NCBI GenBank assembly: GCA_902797515.1
Contig: CADBSX010000166.1
Span: 1 to 14,363 of the forward strand
Source: an uncultured Eubacteriales bacterium
GTDB lineage: Bacteria; Bacillota; Clostridia; Christensenellales; Borkfalkiaceae
Length of the DNA: 14,363 nucleotides
Direction of reading: 5' to 3'
Under the pieces are notes generated by a model. The model was not told where the DNA came from, made no database searches, and worked only from the letters and a program-made list of their open reading frames with translations. This document shows positions 1 through 5,864 of this stretch, piece after piece. Position numbers and translations under genes: made by a program. How positions within the stretch are numbered: the stretch's first letter is position 1; the number at the start of each line of letters is the position of its first letter.

Positions 1-63
1 AAATGCGGAATTTAAAGAACTTTTTTTCAGCGTCCGTACTTTTTCTTGGCGTTTCTAAACTCC

Positions 64-189
64 GAGATTTCTCGACTACACTTCGTTCCGCTCGTCAATG
101 TCCGCTTGAAAAGCGGATATTCTTGCCGAGACTCCACGCAGTGGAAACGGCAATAATGACAATAGAAAGAAGTCGGTTCAGAATGACAC
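64..189. repeat. Second, more degenerate copy of the repeat with internal hairpins
   Basis: The stretch ends in TTCAGAATGACA (178-189), the same terminal motif as the neighbouring element, and begins with GAGATTTCTCGACTACACTT at 64, a typical internal part of such repeats. Between them are a hairpin TCCGCTT/AAGCGGA (about 109-125) and a nested hairpin TTGCCG...CGGCAA (123-153) enclosing TCCAC/GTGGA (133-145). TTCAGAATGACA here is also inverted relative to TGTCATCCTGAA at 200-211, with a 10-nt gap, so the two elements are arranged tail to tail. Confidence 0.45.
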
Positions 190-199
190 TTAATTTTAC

Positions 200-302
200 T
201 GTCATCCTGAAACCGTCCTCTTGCCCTGCTTATGAAGGATCTCGCTTTAATTAAAGTAGATTCTTCATTTGCCCGTCATAGATTGCCCGTTTCAGAATGA
301 CA
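200..302. repeat. Imperfect palindromic repeat element (REP/MITE-like)
   Basis: The ends are inverted copies: TGTCATCCTGAAA (200-212) against TTTCAGAATGACA (290-302), 12 of 13 bases complementary. Inside lie GAAGGATCT (234-242) and AGATTCTTC (258-266), 8 of 9 complementary. The centre is the perfect palindrome CTTTAATTAAAG (245-256). The whole can fold into a hairpin of about 100 nt. From memory, TGTCATTCTGA...GAAGAATCT...ATGACA elements are common as dispersed non-coding repeats in many bacterial genomes; copy number here cannot be seen from one window. It carries no gene, and any mobility would need enzymes supplied elsewhere. Confidence 0.7.
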
Positions 303-339
303 CAACTCACGCGCGGCGGGGAAAAGTACGAAAGGAAAA

Positions 340-2601
340 TCACGACGCGCGGTCGAAAAGCCGAACGCAGAACGCCGTCATATCGTCTTTTGCCTCGCCG
401 CCCGAAAGAAATAAAGCCTTTTCGAGTATGTTGTCCGCCAGCGTTTTCGGATTCAACGCTTTTTGCGACGACAAAAACGCAACGAGGTCGCCCGACGAGC
501 CGAAAGCGTCGGTTATTCCGTCGGACATAAATATTATCACGTCGCCCGATTTCAGGGAAGTTCTGCAAATCGTCGGATTTACTTCTTCGAGGATGCCGAG
601 CGGCAGGGATTTTCCCTCTATTATCTTTACCGCGTCTTTCGTTATGATGAACGAATACGGCGAGCCTATTTTTATGAAGTCCGCGCCGCCCGTGAAAAGA
701 TCGACCACGCCTAAATCCAAGGCGGTAAAATCGTCCGCGCGGCTCATGGCGAGGAGTTTATTGACGGTAGGAAGTATCACGTCGGAAGAAAGTCCCGCCT
801 TGTAAAAGGTTTCGACGAGGGAAAGGGCGGTCGAAGAGGTCGCCTCCGCCTCTTTTCCGCTGCCCATGCCGTCGTTTAAGGCGATAAGGAATTTACTCTC
901 GGAAAGTTGCGTCACCGAGTGCGTGTCGCCGCTTCTCGTCTTGTCGGATTTGGTGGCGCGCGCTATCCCGAAAGCCGCGTCGAGCGTCGGGGCGCGTTTT
1001 AAAGTCACCGCCGCGAGTTCGTGGTTGAGGTTTACTTTCGACGTGATAACGACGTTATAGCCCGTTATTTCTTTTATCGACTTCAAAAAGGCGGGCTTTT
1101 CGAGACTTTTTTGAGGAAGAGTGAGGTTTATTTCGGAATCGGTTCCGTCGCCGAACACGAGCGCCTCGGAAACGTATATACCGCATCCGGCGAGATTTTT
1201 GAATAATTTTTTTTCCGTATCGCGCTCGAATTCCAACTGTTTGTTCATAGAATAGGCAAGTCCTTTTAACGCGTCGGAAAGTCCTTTCGTCTGCGACGTG
1301 ACGAGTTTTCCCGCGTTTTCGAGCGCCTCGGCGTTCTCTTTTTCCCTTTCGTACTGTTTTATAAGTTTATTTACCGCTTCGGTCACCGTTTCGGGATAGG
1401 AACAGCAGTCGGAAAACGCCCGCGGAAGATCGACGAGATTGAGTTTTCCTTTCGCGAAACCGAAAGACACGATCTCTTTTAATTGTCTGAAATCCGGTTG
1501 ACCTTTATTTCTGCATTTGCCGAGCGCGGAACAGTTCGCGCACACCGACGCCAGCACTTCTTCGGCGGTGTTTTCCCGTATCGCGTCTTCGGAAAGCGAT
1601 TTTTGTTTGAGTTTTTCCATCGAAGAGGTCATTTCGTCGAACACGGCGGCTATCTCGTAGAGTTTTCCCGATATTGCGGAACGGCTTAAATTCGCCGAGT
1701 ACCTGCCGAGGTTGTCGGACTTGTAGAGGGCTATGCCGTCTTTGATCTTTTTGAGCGCGGCGGCGGGCGTGAAAAGATATACGACGGGCGGAATAAGCAT
1801 TACGACGGCGTAGAGTACGTCGTCGGTTTTATATACGTCGGTAAGTATCCAGAGCGCGGCTTGTACGGCGACCGAGCAAAAAACGGTCGCGAGTTTAGAG
1901 CGTTCGGCGAAAGCCATGGCGGCAAGGGCGGTAAGGCAGAGTATTCCCATAGGACCGAAAGAGCCTTGGCAAAGACACGGCGGGATAGCGGTTATGACCG
2001 CCGCCGCGGCGGTCAGACCTTTCGGAAAGAGGGAAGAGCAGAAAAGTATGATAAGAACGCTGAACGCTATCCACGGATAGACGGTGAAAGCGGCGCACGC
2101 GCCGTAGCCCGCGGCGCAGTAAATAAGCGCGGCGGCGATGAATTCGTCGGTGGATACGCGGTACTTTACGCCCTTTAACAGCCAGACTTTCGCGCCCGAA
2201 GTCATTACGAGCGCGGCGGCGACGACGCAGACGGACGCTATGATCCTGTATAAGACGGGAAAGCCGTCCGCGGCGATGGCGAAGGGAAGTATCGAAAGCA
2301 CGGTGAGAGGGATTATTTCAAACGACGGCGTTCTGACGAATTTTTTGAGCGCGACGTAAAGACTGACGAATATCGCGCCGCCGCCCGCGCCTATCGCTAT
2401 CGTCTTTGCCGAAAGCGACGGGATAAAAGTCACGGCGTAGAGTATGAACGAGATCGCGGGATTGAGCCCCGCGCCGAGATTTCCGACGAGAAGGGCGAGA
2501 GAAAAAGGCGAGAATTTCCCGTCCGCGAGAGTTATGAAGAAATAGCCCGCGAAAGAGAGAAGGTATTTGAAAGCGAGTTTGTAGTCTGCGTTTTTTTTCA
2601 T
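340..2601 (-). CDS. spoIIE: Stage II sporulation protein E, membrane PP2C-type phosphatase
   Basis: This 753-residue protein matches SpoIIE (about 800 residues in Bacillus). In that family it dephosphorylates the anti-anti-sigma factor SpoIIAA-P at the sporulation septum, releasing sigma-F in the forespore. Residues about 10-290 are a run of hydrophobic segments (roughly ten membrane spans). Residues 290-540 form the linker/regulatory region with a cysteine cluster (C354, C357, C363, then C399 and C400). Residues about 545-750 are the PP2C phosphatase domain with the metal-binding signatures NDGMGSG (576-582), SDGITD (693-698) and KDDMT (738-742). The family motif KIGSPYSF follows a FTALDLGVVDL strand. 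The start ATG has an AGGAT ribosome binding site about 6 nt upstream. It lies downstream of the galactokinase-like gene on the same strand but has its own promoter candidate. Identification is secure; regulation is inferred. Confidence 0.96.
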   Translation of the reverse strand: MKKNADYKLAFKYLLSFAGYFFITLADGKFSPFSLALLVGNLGAGLNPAISFILYAVTFIPSLSAKTIAIGAGGGAIFVSLYVALKKFVRTPSFEIIPLTVLSILPFAIAADGFPVLYRIIASVCVVAAALVMTSGAKVWLLKGVKYRVSTDEFIAAALIYCAAGYGACAAFTVYPWIAFSVLIILFCSSLFPKGLTAAAAVITAIPPCLCQGSFGPMGILCLTALAAMAFAERSKLATVFCSVAVQAALWILTDVYKTDDVLYAVVMLIPPVVYLFTPAAALKKIKDGIALYKSDNLGRYSANLSRSAISGKLYEIAAVFDEMTSSMEKLKQKSLSEDAIRENTAEEVLASVCANCSALGKCRNKGQPDFRQLKEIVSFGFAKGKLNLVDLPRAFSDCCSYPETVTEAVNKLIKQYEREKENAEALENAGKLVTSQTKGLSDALKGLAYSMNKQLEFERDTEKKLFKNLAGCGIYVSEALVFGDGTDSEINLTLPQKSLEKPAFLKSIKEITGYNVVITSKVNLNHELAAVTLKRAPTLDAAFGIARATKSDKTRSGDTHSVTQLSESKFLIALNDGMGSGKEAEATSSTALSLVETFYKAGLSSDVILPTVNKLLAMSRADDFTALDLGVVDLFTGGADFIKIGSPYSFIITKDAVKIIEGKSLPLGILEEVNPTICRTSLKSGDVIIFMSDGITDAFGSSGDLVAFLSSQKALNPKTLADNILEKALFLSGGEAKDDMTAFCVRLFDRAS

Positions 2602-2604
2602 AAA

Positions 2605-2651
2605 AAATCCTATACGTTTCGATTTGTTTTTAAGTCGATTATATAGGATTT
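2605..2651. repeat. Perfect 10-bp inverted repeat over the spoIIE leader and ribosome binding site
   Basis: AAATCCTATA (2605-2614) and TATAGGATTT (2642-2651) are perfect inverted copies separated by 27 nt. One arm covers the spoIIE ribosome binding site (AGGAT on the minus strand); the other overlaps the -10 TATAAT. If transcription starts further upstream (read-through from the kinase gene), the RNA hairpin would hide the ribosome binding site. If it starts at the -10 described here, the upper arm is not transcribed and the repeat can act only as DNA. Confidence 0.6.
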
Positions 2652-2682
2652 CAGGCTGAAAATATTAAGATAAAAAGACGAA
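2638..2682 (-). promoter_or_regulatory. Putative spoIIE promoter with Spo0A-box-like site
   Basis: Read on the minus strand, a perfect -10 TATAAT lies at 2643-2638, 36 nt before the spoIIE ATG. No good -35 lies at 16-18 bp spacing (the best is AATATT), which suggests activator dependence. The plus strand at 2676-2682 reads AGACGAA, 6 of 7 matches to the Spo0A box TGNCGAA, and would be centred near -48. In Bacillus, spoIIE is transcribed by sigma-A with Spo0A-P. Here the -10 is clear, but the 0A box is a single imperfect match and could be chance. Confidence 0.4.
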
Positions 2683-2714
2683 AAATGATAATATATGTAT
2701 TATTCTCGGTTGGC

Positions 2715-2732
2715 ATAGGATAACGATCCTAT
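2715..2732. repeat. Inverted ATAGGAT/ATCCTAT pair at the end of the kinase gene
   Basis: ATAGGAT (2715-2721), a 4-nt gap, then ATCCTAT (2726-2732) form a perfect 7-bp inverted repeat that includes the stop codon of the galactokinase-like gene. The stem is AT-rich and is not followed by a U tract in the minus-strand transcript, so it is a poor intrinsic terminator. The same heptamer recurs at 2607-2613 and 2643-2649. Confidence 0.55.
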
Positions 2733-3943
2733 TTCACTTCTTCCGCGCCCGTTTTTCTGACGCTCGCTTTAAAGACGTTTTCCTTTCCGAAAAGGCGGGA
2801 AATTTCCGCGACGTAATTTTCGGTCTCGTCGTCTTTTACCACCGCGAGGATAGAGCCGGCGAAGCCGCCGCCGTGAACTCTGACCGCGCCGTTTCCGATT
2901 ATTCTGCGCGAGAGTTCTATGCCGAGTATGACGCGCTGATCGGTTTCGGCGGGCACGGCGCAGTTTTGCAGCCGCGTAAGGCTCGAAAAGCCCGAATCGT
3001 TCACCGCTTTAAGGAATTTTTGCGCGTCGTTTTCCGAAAGGGCGGCGCACGCCTCGTCCACGCGCTCGTTTTCCTCGTAGAAATGCAGGGCGCGCAGAAC
3101 GGCTCTGCCGCTGTATTTTTTCATAAGTTCGGGCAGTGCGTCGCGGTATTTTACGTAAGGCACGTCGCGAAGGACTTTTTCCCCGAAATATCCCGCTATC
3201 TCTTCCATTTCGGAGCGTATCGCGGCGTAGTGCGGCGTGAGAGCCGCGTGGTCGCCGCCCGTGTTGGTTATAACGAGCGTATATCCTTCTATCATCGAAT
3301 ACTTTTCTATCACGGGCGAAGTCGGAACTTTGAAATCGAGGCGCGACAGCGAGCCTATCGCTATCCCGCTCTGATCCAGAAGGCCGCACGGCTTTCCGAA
3401 ATATACGTTTTCCGCGTATTGCGAAATAACCGCCTTATCCACAGCGGAAAGCCTTCCGCCGAGGTAGAGAGAATTGAAAATTTCCGAAATAAGAACTTCG
3501 TACGCGGCGGAAGAAGAAACTCCCGCGCCCCTGAACACGTCGGACGTGAGGTACGCGGTAAAACCGCCGATATCGAAACCTCTGTCCTTTATCGCCCTCG
3601 CGACGCCGCGCGTCAGCGCGACGGACGTTCCCTTTTCTTTCGGGGAAACGCTTAAATCGGACAGATCGACCGTGAAAGGCGAATAGCCTTCCGAACATAT
3701 CTTCACTTTTCCGTCGTCTCTCTTCGCGACCGCCGCGAGTATGTCGCAGGAGATCGCCGCGACGAGCACGAGCCCGTGGTTGTGATCGGTGTGATTGCCG
3801 AGTATCTCCGCCCGCCCGGGGGAAGAGAAAAAGCGTTCGGGCGCAAAGCCCTCGTTTTCGGTAAAGGCGGCGGAAAGCGAGGAAAACCTCTTTCCGAGCC
3901 TCTCTTCGTCATAATTGTTGCCGTAATATCTCGCGTAGTCCAT
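2729..3943 (-). CDS. galK: Galactokinase-family GHMP sugar kinase
   Basis: This 404-residue protein has the GHMP kinase signatures in galactokinase order. The N-terminal sugar-binding motif SPGRAEILGNHTDHNHG is at 41-57, the ATP-binding loop GAGVSSSA at 139-146, the catalytic-base motif GLLDQ at 187-191 (D190), and the C-terminal glycine loop GGGFAGS at 358-364. Galactokinases phosphorylate alpha-D-galactose at C1 with ATP in the cytoplasm (Leloir pathway). Arg44, His51 and Asp53 of the sugar site are kept, but the glutamate of the usual GEHTDY motif is Asn50, so the sugar may differ from galactose. No galT, galE or transporter is adjacent to support a galactose operon. The ATG is 9 nt from a TATAAT box and has no Shine-Dalgarno sequence. 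Family assignment is strong; substrate is uncertain. Confidence 0.85.
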   Translation of the reverse strand: MDYARYYGNNYDEERLGKRFSSLSAAFTENEGFAPERFFSSPGRAEILGNHTDHNHGLVLVAAISCDILAAVAKRDDGKVKICSEGYSPFTVDLSDLSVSPKEKGTSVALTRGVARAIKDRGFDIGGFTAYLTSDVFRGAGVSSSAAYEVLISEIFNSLYLGGRLSAVDKAVISQYAENVYFGKPCGLLDQSGIAIGSLSRLDFKVPTSPVIEKYSMIEGYTLVITNTGGDHAALTPHYAAIRSEMEEIAGYFGEKVLRDVPYVKYRDALPELMKKYSGRAVLRALHFYEENERVDEACAALSENDAQKFLKAVNDSGFSSLTRLQNCAVPAETDQRVILGIELSRRIIGNGAVRVHGGGFAGSILAVVKDDETENYVAEISRLFGKENVFKASVRKTGAEEVK

Positions 3944-3952
3944 AGTAAGTTC

Positions 3953-3981
3953 ATTATATCATTTTTACGCCCGAAAGTAAA
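3953..3981 (-). promoter_or_regulatory. Sigma-A-type promoter of the galactokinase-like gene
   Basis: On the minus strand, -35 TTTACT (3981-3976), a 17-bp spacer and -10 TATAAT (3958-3953) form a near-consensus promoter. Transcription is expected about 7 nt below the -10, near 3946, only 2-3 nt before the ATG at 3943. The mRNA should therefore be leaderless or nearly so. Confidence 0.7.
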
Positions 3982-3990
3982 GCGTAAAAA
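3962..3990. promoter_or_regulatory. Operator-like inverted repeat around the kinase -35 box
   Basis: TTTTTACGC (3962-3970) and GCGTAAAAA (3982-3990) are perfect 9-bp inverted copies separated by 11 bp. The -35 hexamer at 3976-3981 lies between them. A dyad at this position is typical of a dimeric regulator's operator. The regulator is not in this window and the sequence does not match an operator I can name. Confidence 0.5.
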
Positions 3991-4063
3991 CGGGCAAAAA
4001 GTCCTCTTCGCGAGTTTTCGGCAAGTTTTTTTCGCGGGAATTTCGCAAAGAGCGTTAAAACGA

Positions 4064-4092
4064 TTGCAAAAATCATTATAATGTGTTAGAAT
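4064..4092 (+). promoter_or_regulatory. Promoter region of the rpsB cluster (two overlapping candidates)
   Basis: Candidate one is -35 TTGCAA (4064-4069), 17 bp, -10 TAGAAT (4087-4092). Candidate two uses the perfect -10 TATAAT at 4077-4082 with a weaker -35 TTAAAA about 16 bp upstream. Both lie 118-133 nt before the rpsB ATG, leaving a leader of roughly 110 nt. The sequence alone does not decide which is used. Confidence 0.55.
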
Positions 4093-4120
4093 AGTTAGGC
4101 TATAAATTCACACCCGAAAG

Positions 4121-4170
4121 GTCGCCCCTTCGTGCCTTCAAAATCTCAATCGGAAGGAAAAAGGGCGGAA
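4121..4170 (+). promoter_or_regulatory. Structured rpsB leader (possible S2 autoregulatory site)
   Basis: The leader can fold with CGCCC-C-TT (4123-4130) pairing to AAGGGCG (4161-4167) and CCTTC (4135-4139) pairing to GAAGG (4153-4157), closing a 13-nt loop. Ribosomal protein operons are often controlled by the encoded protein binding its leader, and S2 does so in Escherichia coli. Whether this stem plays that role is inference. Confidence 0.35.
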
Positions 4171-4185
4171 AAACACGCTTTTCGG

Positions 4186-4206
4186 GGAGGAATAACGGAG
4201 GAATAA
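4186..4206 (+). promoter_or_regulatory. Duplicated Shine-Dalgarno sequence before rpsB
   Basis: GGAGGAATAA occurs twice in direct tandem (4186-4195 and 4197-4206) with one C between. The second GGAGG (4197-4201) lies 8 nt before the ATG at 4210 and sets the start. The first has no start codon at a suitable distance other than the same ATG, 19 nt away. Confidence 0.8.
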
Positions 4207-4209
4207 ATT

Positions 4210-5058
4210 ATGGCAGTAACTTCTATGAAGCAACTTCTCGAAGCGGGCGTCCACTTCGGACACCAGACGAGAAGATGGAATCCGAAGATGAAAAAGTACA
4301 TCTACGGCGAAAGAAACGGTATTCACATCATCAATCTCGAACTCACCGTGAACCTCGTCGAAGAGGCATACAATTTCGTCGTGGAACAGGCGAAAGCGGG
4401 CAAGACCGTACTCTTCGTCGGCACTAAAAAGCAGGCGCAGGAGGCCATTCAGCAAGAGGCGGAAAGGTGCGGTATGTACTACGTCAATTCGAGATGGCTC
4501 GGCGGCACGCTCACCAACTTCAAGACGATAAAGACGAGGATCGAAAGGCTCAACAAACTCGACCTTATGGAAAAGACGGGCGAATTCGATCTCCTTCCTA
4601 AAAAGGAAGTTTTAGGTCTTAAAGCCGAGAGAGACAAACTTCTCTATAACCTCGGCGGAATAAGGGAAATGAAAGCCCTTCCCGGGATAATGTTCGTCGT
4701 CGATCCTAACTGCGAGCAGAACGCGGTCAAAGAGGCGAGAAAACTTCATATCCCCGTCGTCGCGATCACCGACACCAACTGCGATCCCGATCTCGTCGAT
4801 TACGTCATTTCGGGCAACGACGACGCCATAAGAGCGGTAAAACTTATCGCGTCGCTGATAGCGGACGCCGTTATCGAGGCTAAACAGGGCGAGGACGCCG
4901 TAAGACATAACGTCGAGGACGAGGAAAACGCCACTATGGAATCGCTCACCGAAAGCGCCGAAGAGGTAAAGGAAGAAACCGAGACCGCCGAAGAGACGGT
5001 CGAAGAAAAGTCCGAGACCGAAGAGACGGTCGCGGAAAACGCCGAGGCGCAGGAATAA
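4210..5058 (+). CDS. rpsB: 30S ribosomal protein S2
   Basis: S2 binds late to the head of the small ribosomal subunit and helps recruit S1-type factors. The 282-residue sequence shows the family signatures in order: [15 protein letters not shown] (13-27), VGTKKQA (70-76), RWLGGTLTN (95-103), FVVDP (162-166) and [12 protein letters not shown] (182-193). The core ends near residue 225. Beyond it is an acidic tail of about 55 residues rich in Glu and Thr with the repeated pattern EET(V)EE, longer than the short tail of E. coli S2 (about 240 residues). The start has a strong GGAGG 8 nt upstream. It is the first gene of the cluster; tsf follows after 27 nt, the near-universal bacterial arrangement, so the two are surely co-transcribed. 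Confidence 0.98.
   Translation: MAVTSMKQLLEAGVHFGHQTRRWNPKMKKYIYGERNGIHIINLELTVNLVEEAYNFVVEQAKAGKTVLFVGTKKQAQEAIQQEAERCGMYYVNSRWLGGTLTNFKTIKTRIERLNKLDLMEKTGEFDLLPKKEVLGLKAERDKLLYNLGGIREMKALPGIMFVVDPNCEQNAVKEARKLHIPVVAITDTNCDPDLVDYVISGNDDAIRAVKLIASLIADAVIEAKQGEDAVRHNVEDEENATMESLTESAEEVKEETETAEETVEEKSETEETVAENAEAQE
4988..5032 (+). repeat. Direct repeat in the acidic tail of rpsB
   Basis: CCGAAGAGACGGTCG occurs at 4988-5002 and again at 5018-5032, exactly 30 bp apart and in frame, encoding repeated EET(V) blocks. This points to expansion of the S2 tail by local duplication. Confidence 0.8.
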
Positions 5059-5085
5059 TTACGGAAACGGAAGGAGATATTATAT

Positions 5086-5745
5086 ATGAATTTCACCGCA
5101 CAGGACGTTAAAACGCTCCGCGAGAGAACGGGCGCGGGCATGATGGATTGCAAGAACGCTCTCGTCGAGACGGACGGAGATATGGAAAAGGCGATAGACT
5201 TTTTGAGAGAAAAAGGCATAGCGAAAGCCGCGAAGAAAGCGGGCAGGATCGCCGCCGAGGGAATTGTCGATAGTTATATCCATATGGGCGGAAGAGTCGG
5301 CGTTCTTCTCGAAGTGAACTGCGAGACCGACTTCGTCGCGAGAGGGGATATGTTCAGGGAATTCGTCCACGACATCGCTCTTCAGATCGCGGCGGCTAAT
5401 CCGCAGTACGTTAAATCCGAGGACGTTCCCGCCGAAGTTCTCGAAAAGGAAAAGGCAATACTTCGCGCGCAGGCTCTCGAAGAGGGCAAGCCCGAAAAGA
5501 TAGTCGATAAGATGGTCGAGGGAAGAATAAAGACCTTCTACGAGGACAACTGCCTTCTGAATCAGAAGTTCGTAAAGGATCCGGCGAAAACGATCGAGCA
5601 GTACCTTATCGAAACGACCGCGCAGATCGGCGAAAAAATCTCGATAAGAAGATTCGTCCGCTACGAGATGGGCGAAGGCTTGCAGAAAAAAGAAGAAGAT
5701 CTCGCCGCCGAAGTGCAGGCGCAGGTCGAGGCGATGAAGAAATAA
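5086..5745 (+). CDS. tsf: Translation elongation factor Ts
   Basis: EF-Ts is the guanine-nucleotide exchange factor that regenerates EF-Tu-GTP in the cytoplasm. The 219-residue protein has the N-terminal UBA-like helical domain with [12 protein letters not shown] (15-26) and the signature TDFVAR (81-86) that carries the EF-Tu-contacting Asp82-Phe83 pair. At 219 residues it is the short form, with a reduced dimerisation module compared with the 283-residue E. coli protein, as in many Gram-positive and cyanobacterial relatives. AAGGAG at 5071-5076 lies 9 nt before the ATG. It follows rpsB by 27 nt; the leader before pyrH has terminator-like hairpins, so rpsB-tsf may form their own transcript. 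Confidence 0.97.
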   Translation: MNFTAQDVKTLRERTGAGMMDCKNALVETDGDMEKAIDFLREKGIAKAAKKAGRIAAEGIVDSYIHMGGRVGVLLEVNCETDFVARGDMFREFVHDIALQIAAANPQYVKSEDVPAEVLEKEKAILRAQALEEGKPEKIVDKMVEGRIKTFYEDNCLLNQKFVKDPAKTIEQYLIETTAQIGEKISIRRFVRYEMGEGLQKKEEDLAAEVQAQVEAMKK

Positions 5746-5765
5746 TCTTCGGTAATATCGGATAC

Positions 5766-5809
5766 GGGGTTTTCCGTTCGGAAAAAGTTCCGACAGTCCC
5801 CCTTTTCTT
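5766..5809 (+). terminator. First terminator-like hairpin after tsf
   Basis: TTTTCC (5770-5775), loop GTTC, GGAAAA (5780-5785) make a perfect 6-bp stem. It can be enclosed by GGGG (5766-5769) pairing with CCCC (5798-5801), leaving an internal bulge, followed by CTTTTCTTT. The T-rich tail supports termination, but the outer stem is imperfect. Confidence 0.4.
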
Positions 5810-5829
5810 TCGGTAAAACGATACGGAGC

Positions 5830-5859
5830 GGGGGCGCGTTATAACGCCCCCTTTTGTTT
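5830..5859 (+). terminator. Intrinsic terminator or attenuator just before pyrH
   Basis: GGGGGCG (5830-5836) and CGCCCCC (5845-5851) form a perfect 7-bp GC stem with an 8-nt loop, followed by TTTTGTTT. An alternative register uses the inner palindrome CGTTATAACG (5837-5846). It ends only a few nt before the pyrH start codon. Either rpsB-tsf ends here and pyrH reads through in part, or it is an attenuator controlling the downstream genes. Confidence 0.7.
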
Positions 5860-5864
5860 ATATT

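Larger units (their letters stand above)
1..339. other. Gene-free left edge with degenerate palindromic repeats
   Basis: No credible coding region is seen here. An open frame on the plus strand at 3-254 consists of repeat sequence and lacks a ribosome binding site or recognisable protein character. The stretch holds several inverted repeats, listed separately, and lies downstream of the spoIIE stop codon (spoIIE is on the minus strand). No GC-rich terminator with a U tract was found after spoIIE, so the palindromes at 178-302 are the only visible candidates for ending that transcript. Confidence 0.7.

Noticed and set aside
3..254. Plus-strand open frame of 83 codons at the left edge
   Set aside because: It runs through palindromic repeats, has no ribosome binding site and no protein-like composition; such frames are a by-product of repeat sequence.
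2873..3655. 260-codon plus-strand open frame opposite the galactokinase-like gene
   Set aside because: It is antisense to a gene with clear family motifs, and its Arg/Tyr/Phe-rich translation is what the complementary frame of this GC-rich codon use gives.
4100..4209. A metabolite riboswitch in the rpsB leader
   Set aside because: No known riboswitch core could be recognised; only an imperfect stem and a duplicated SD are visible.
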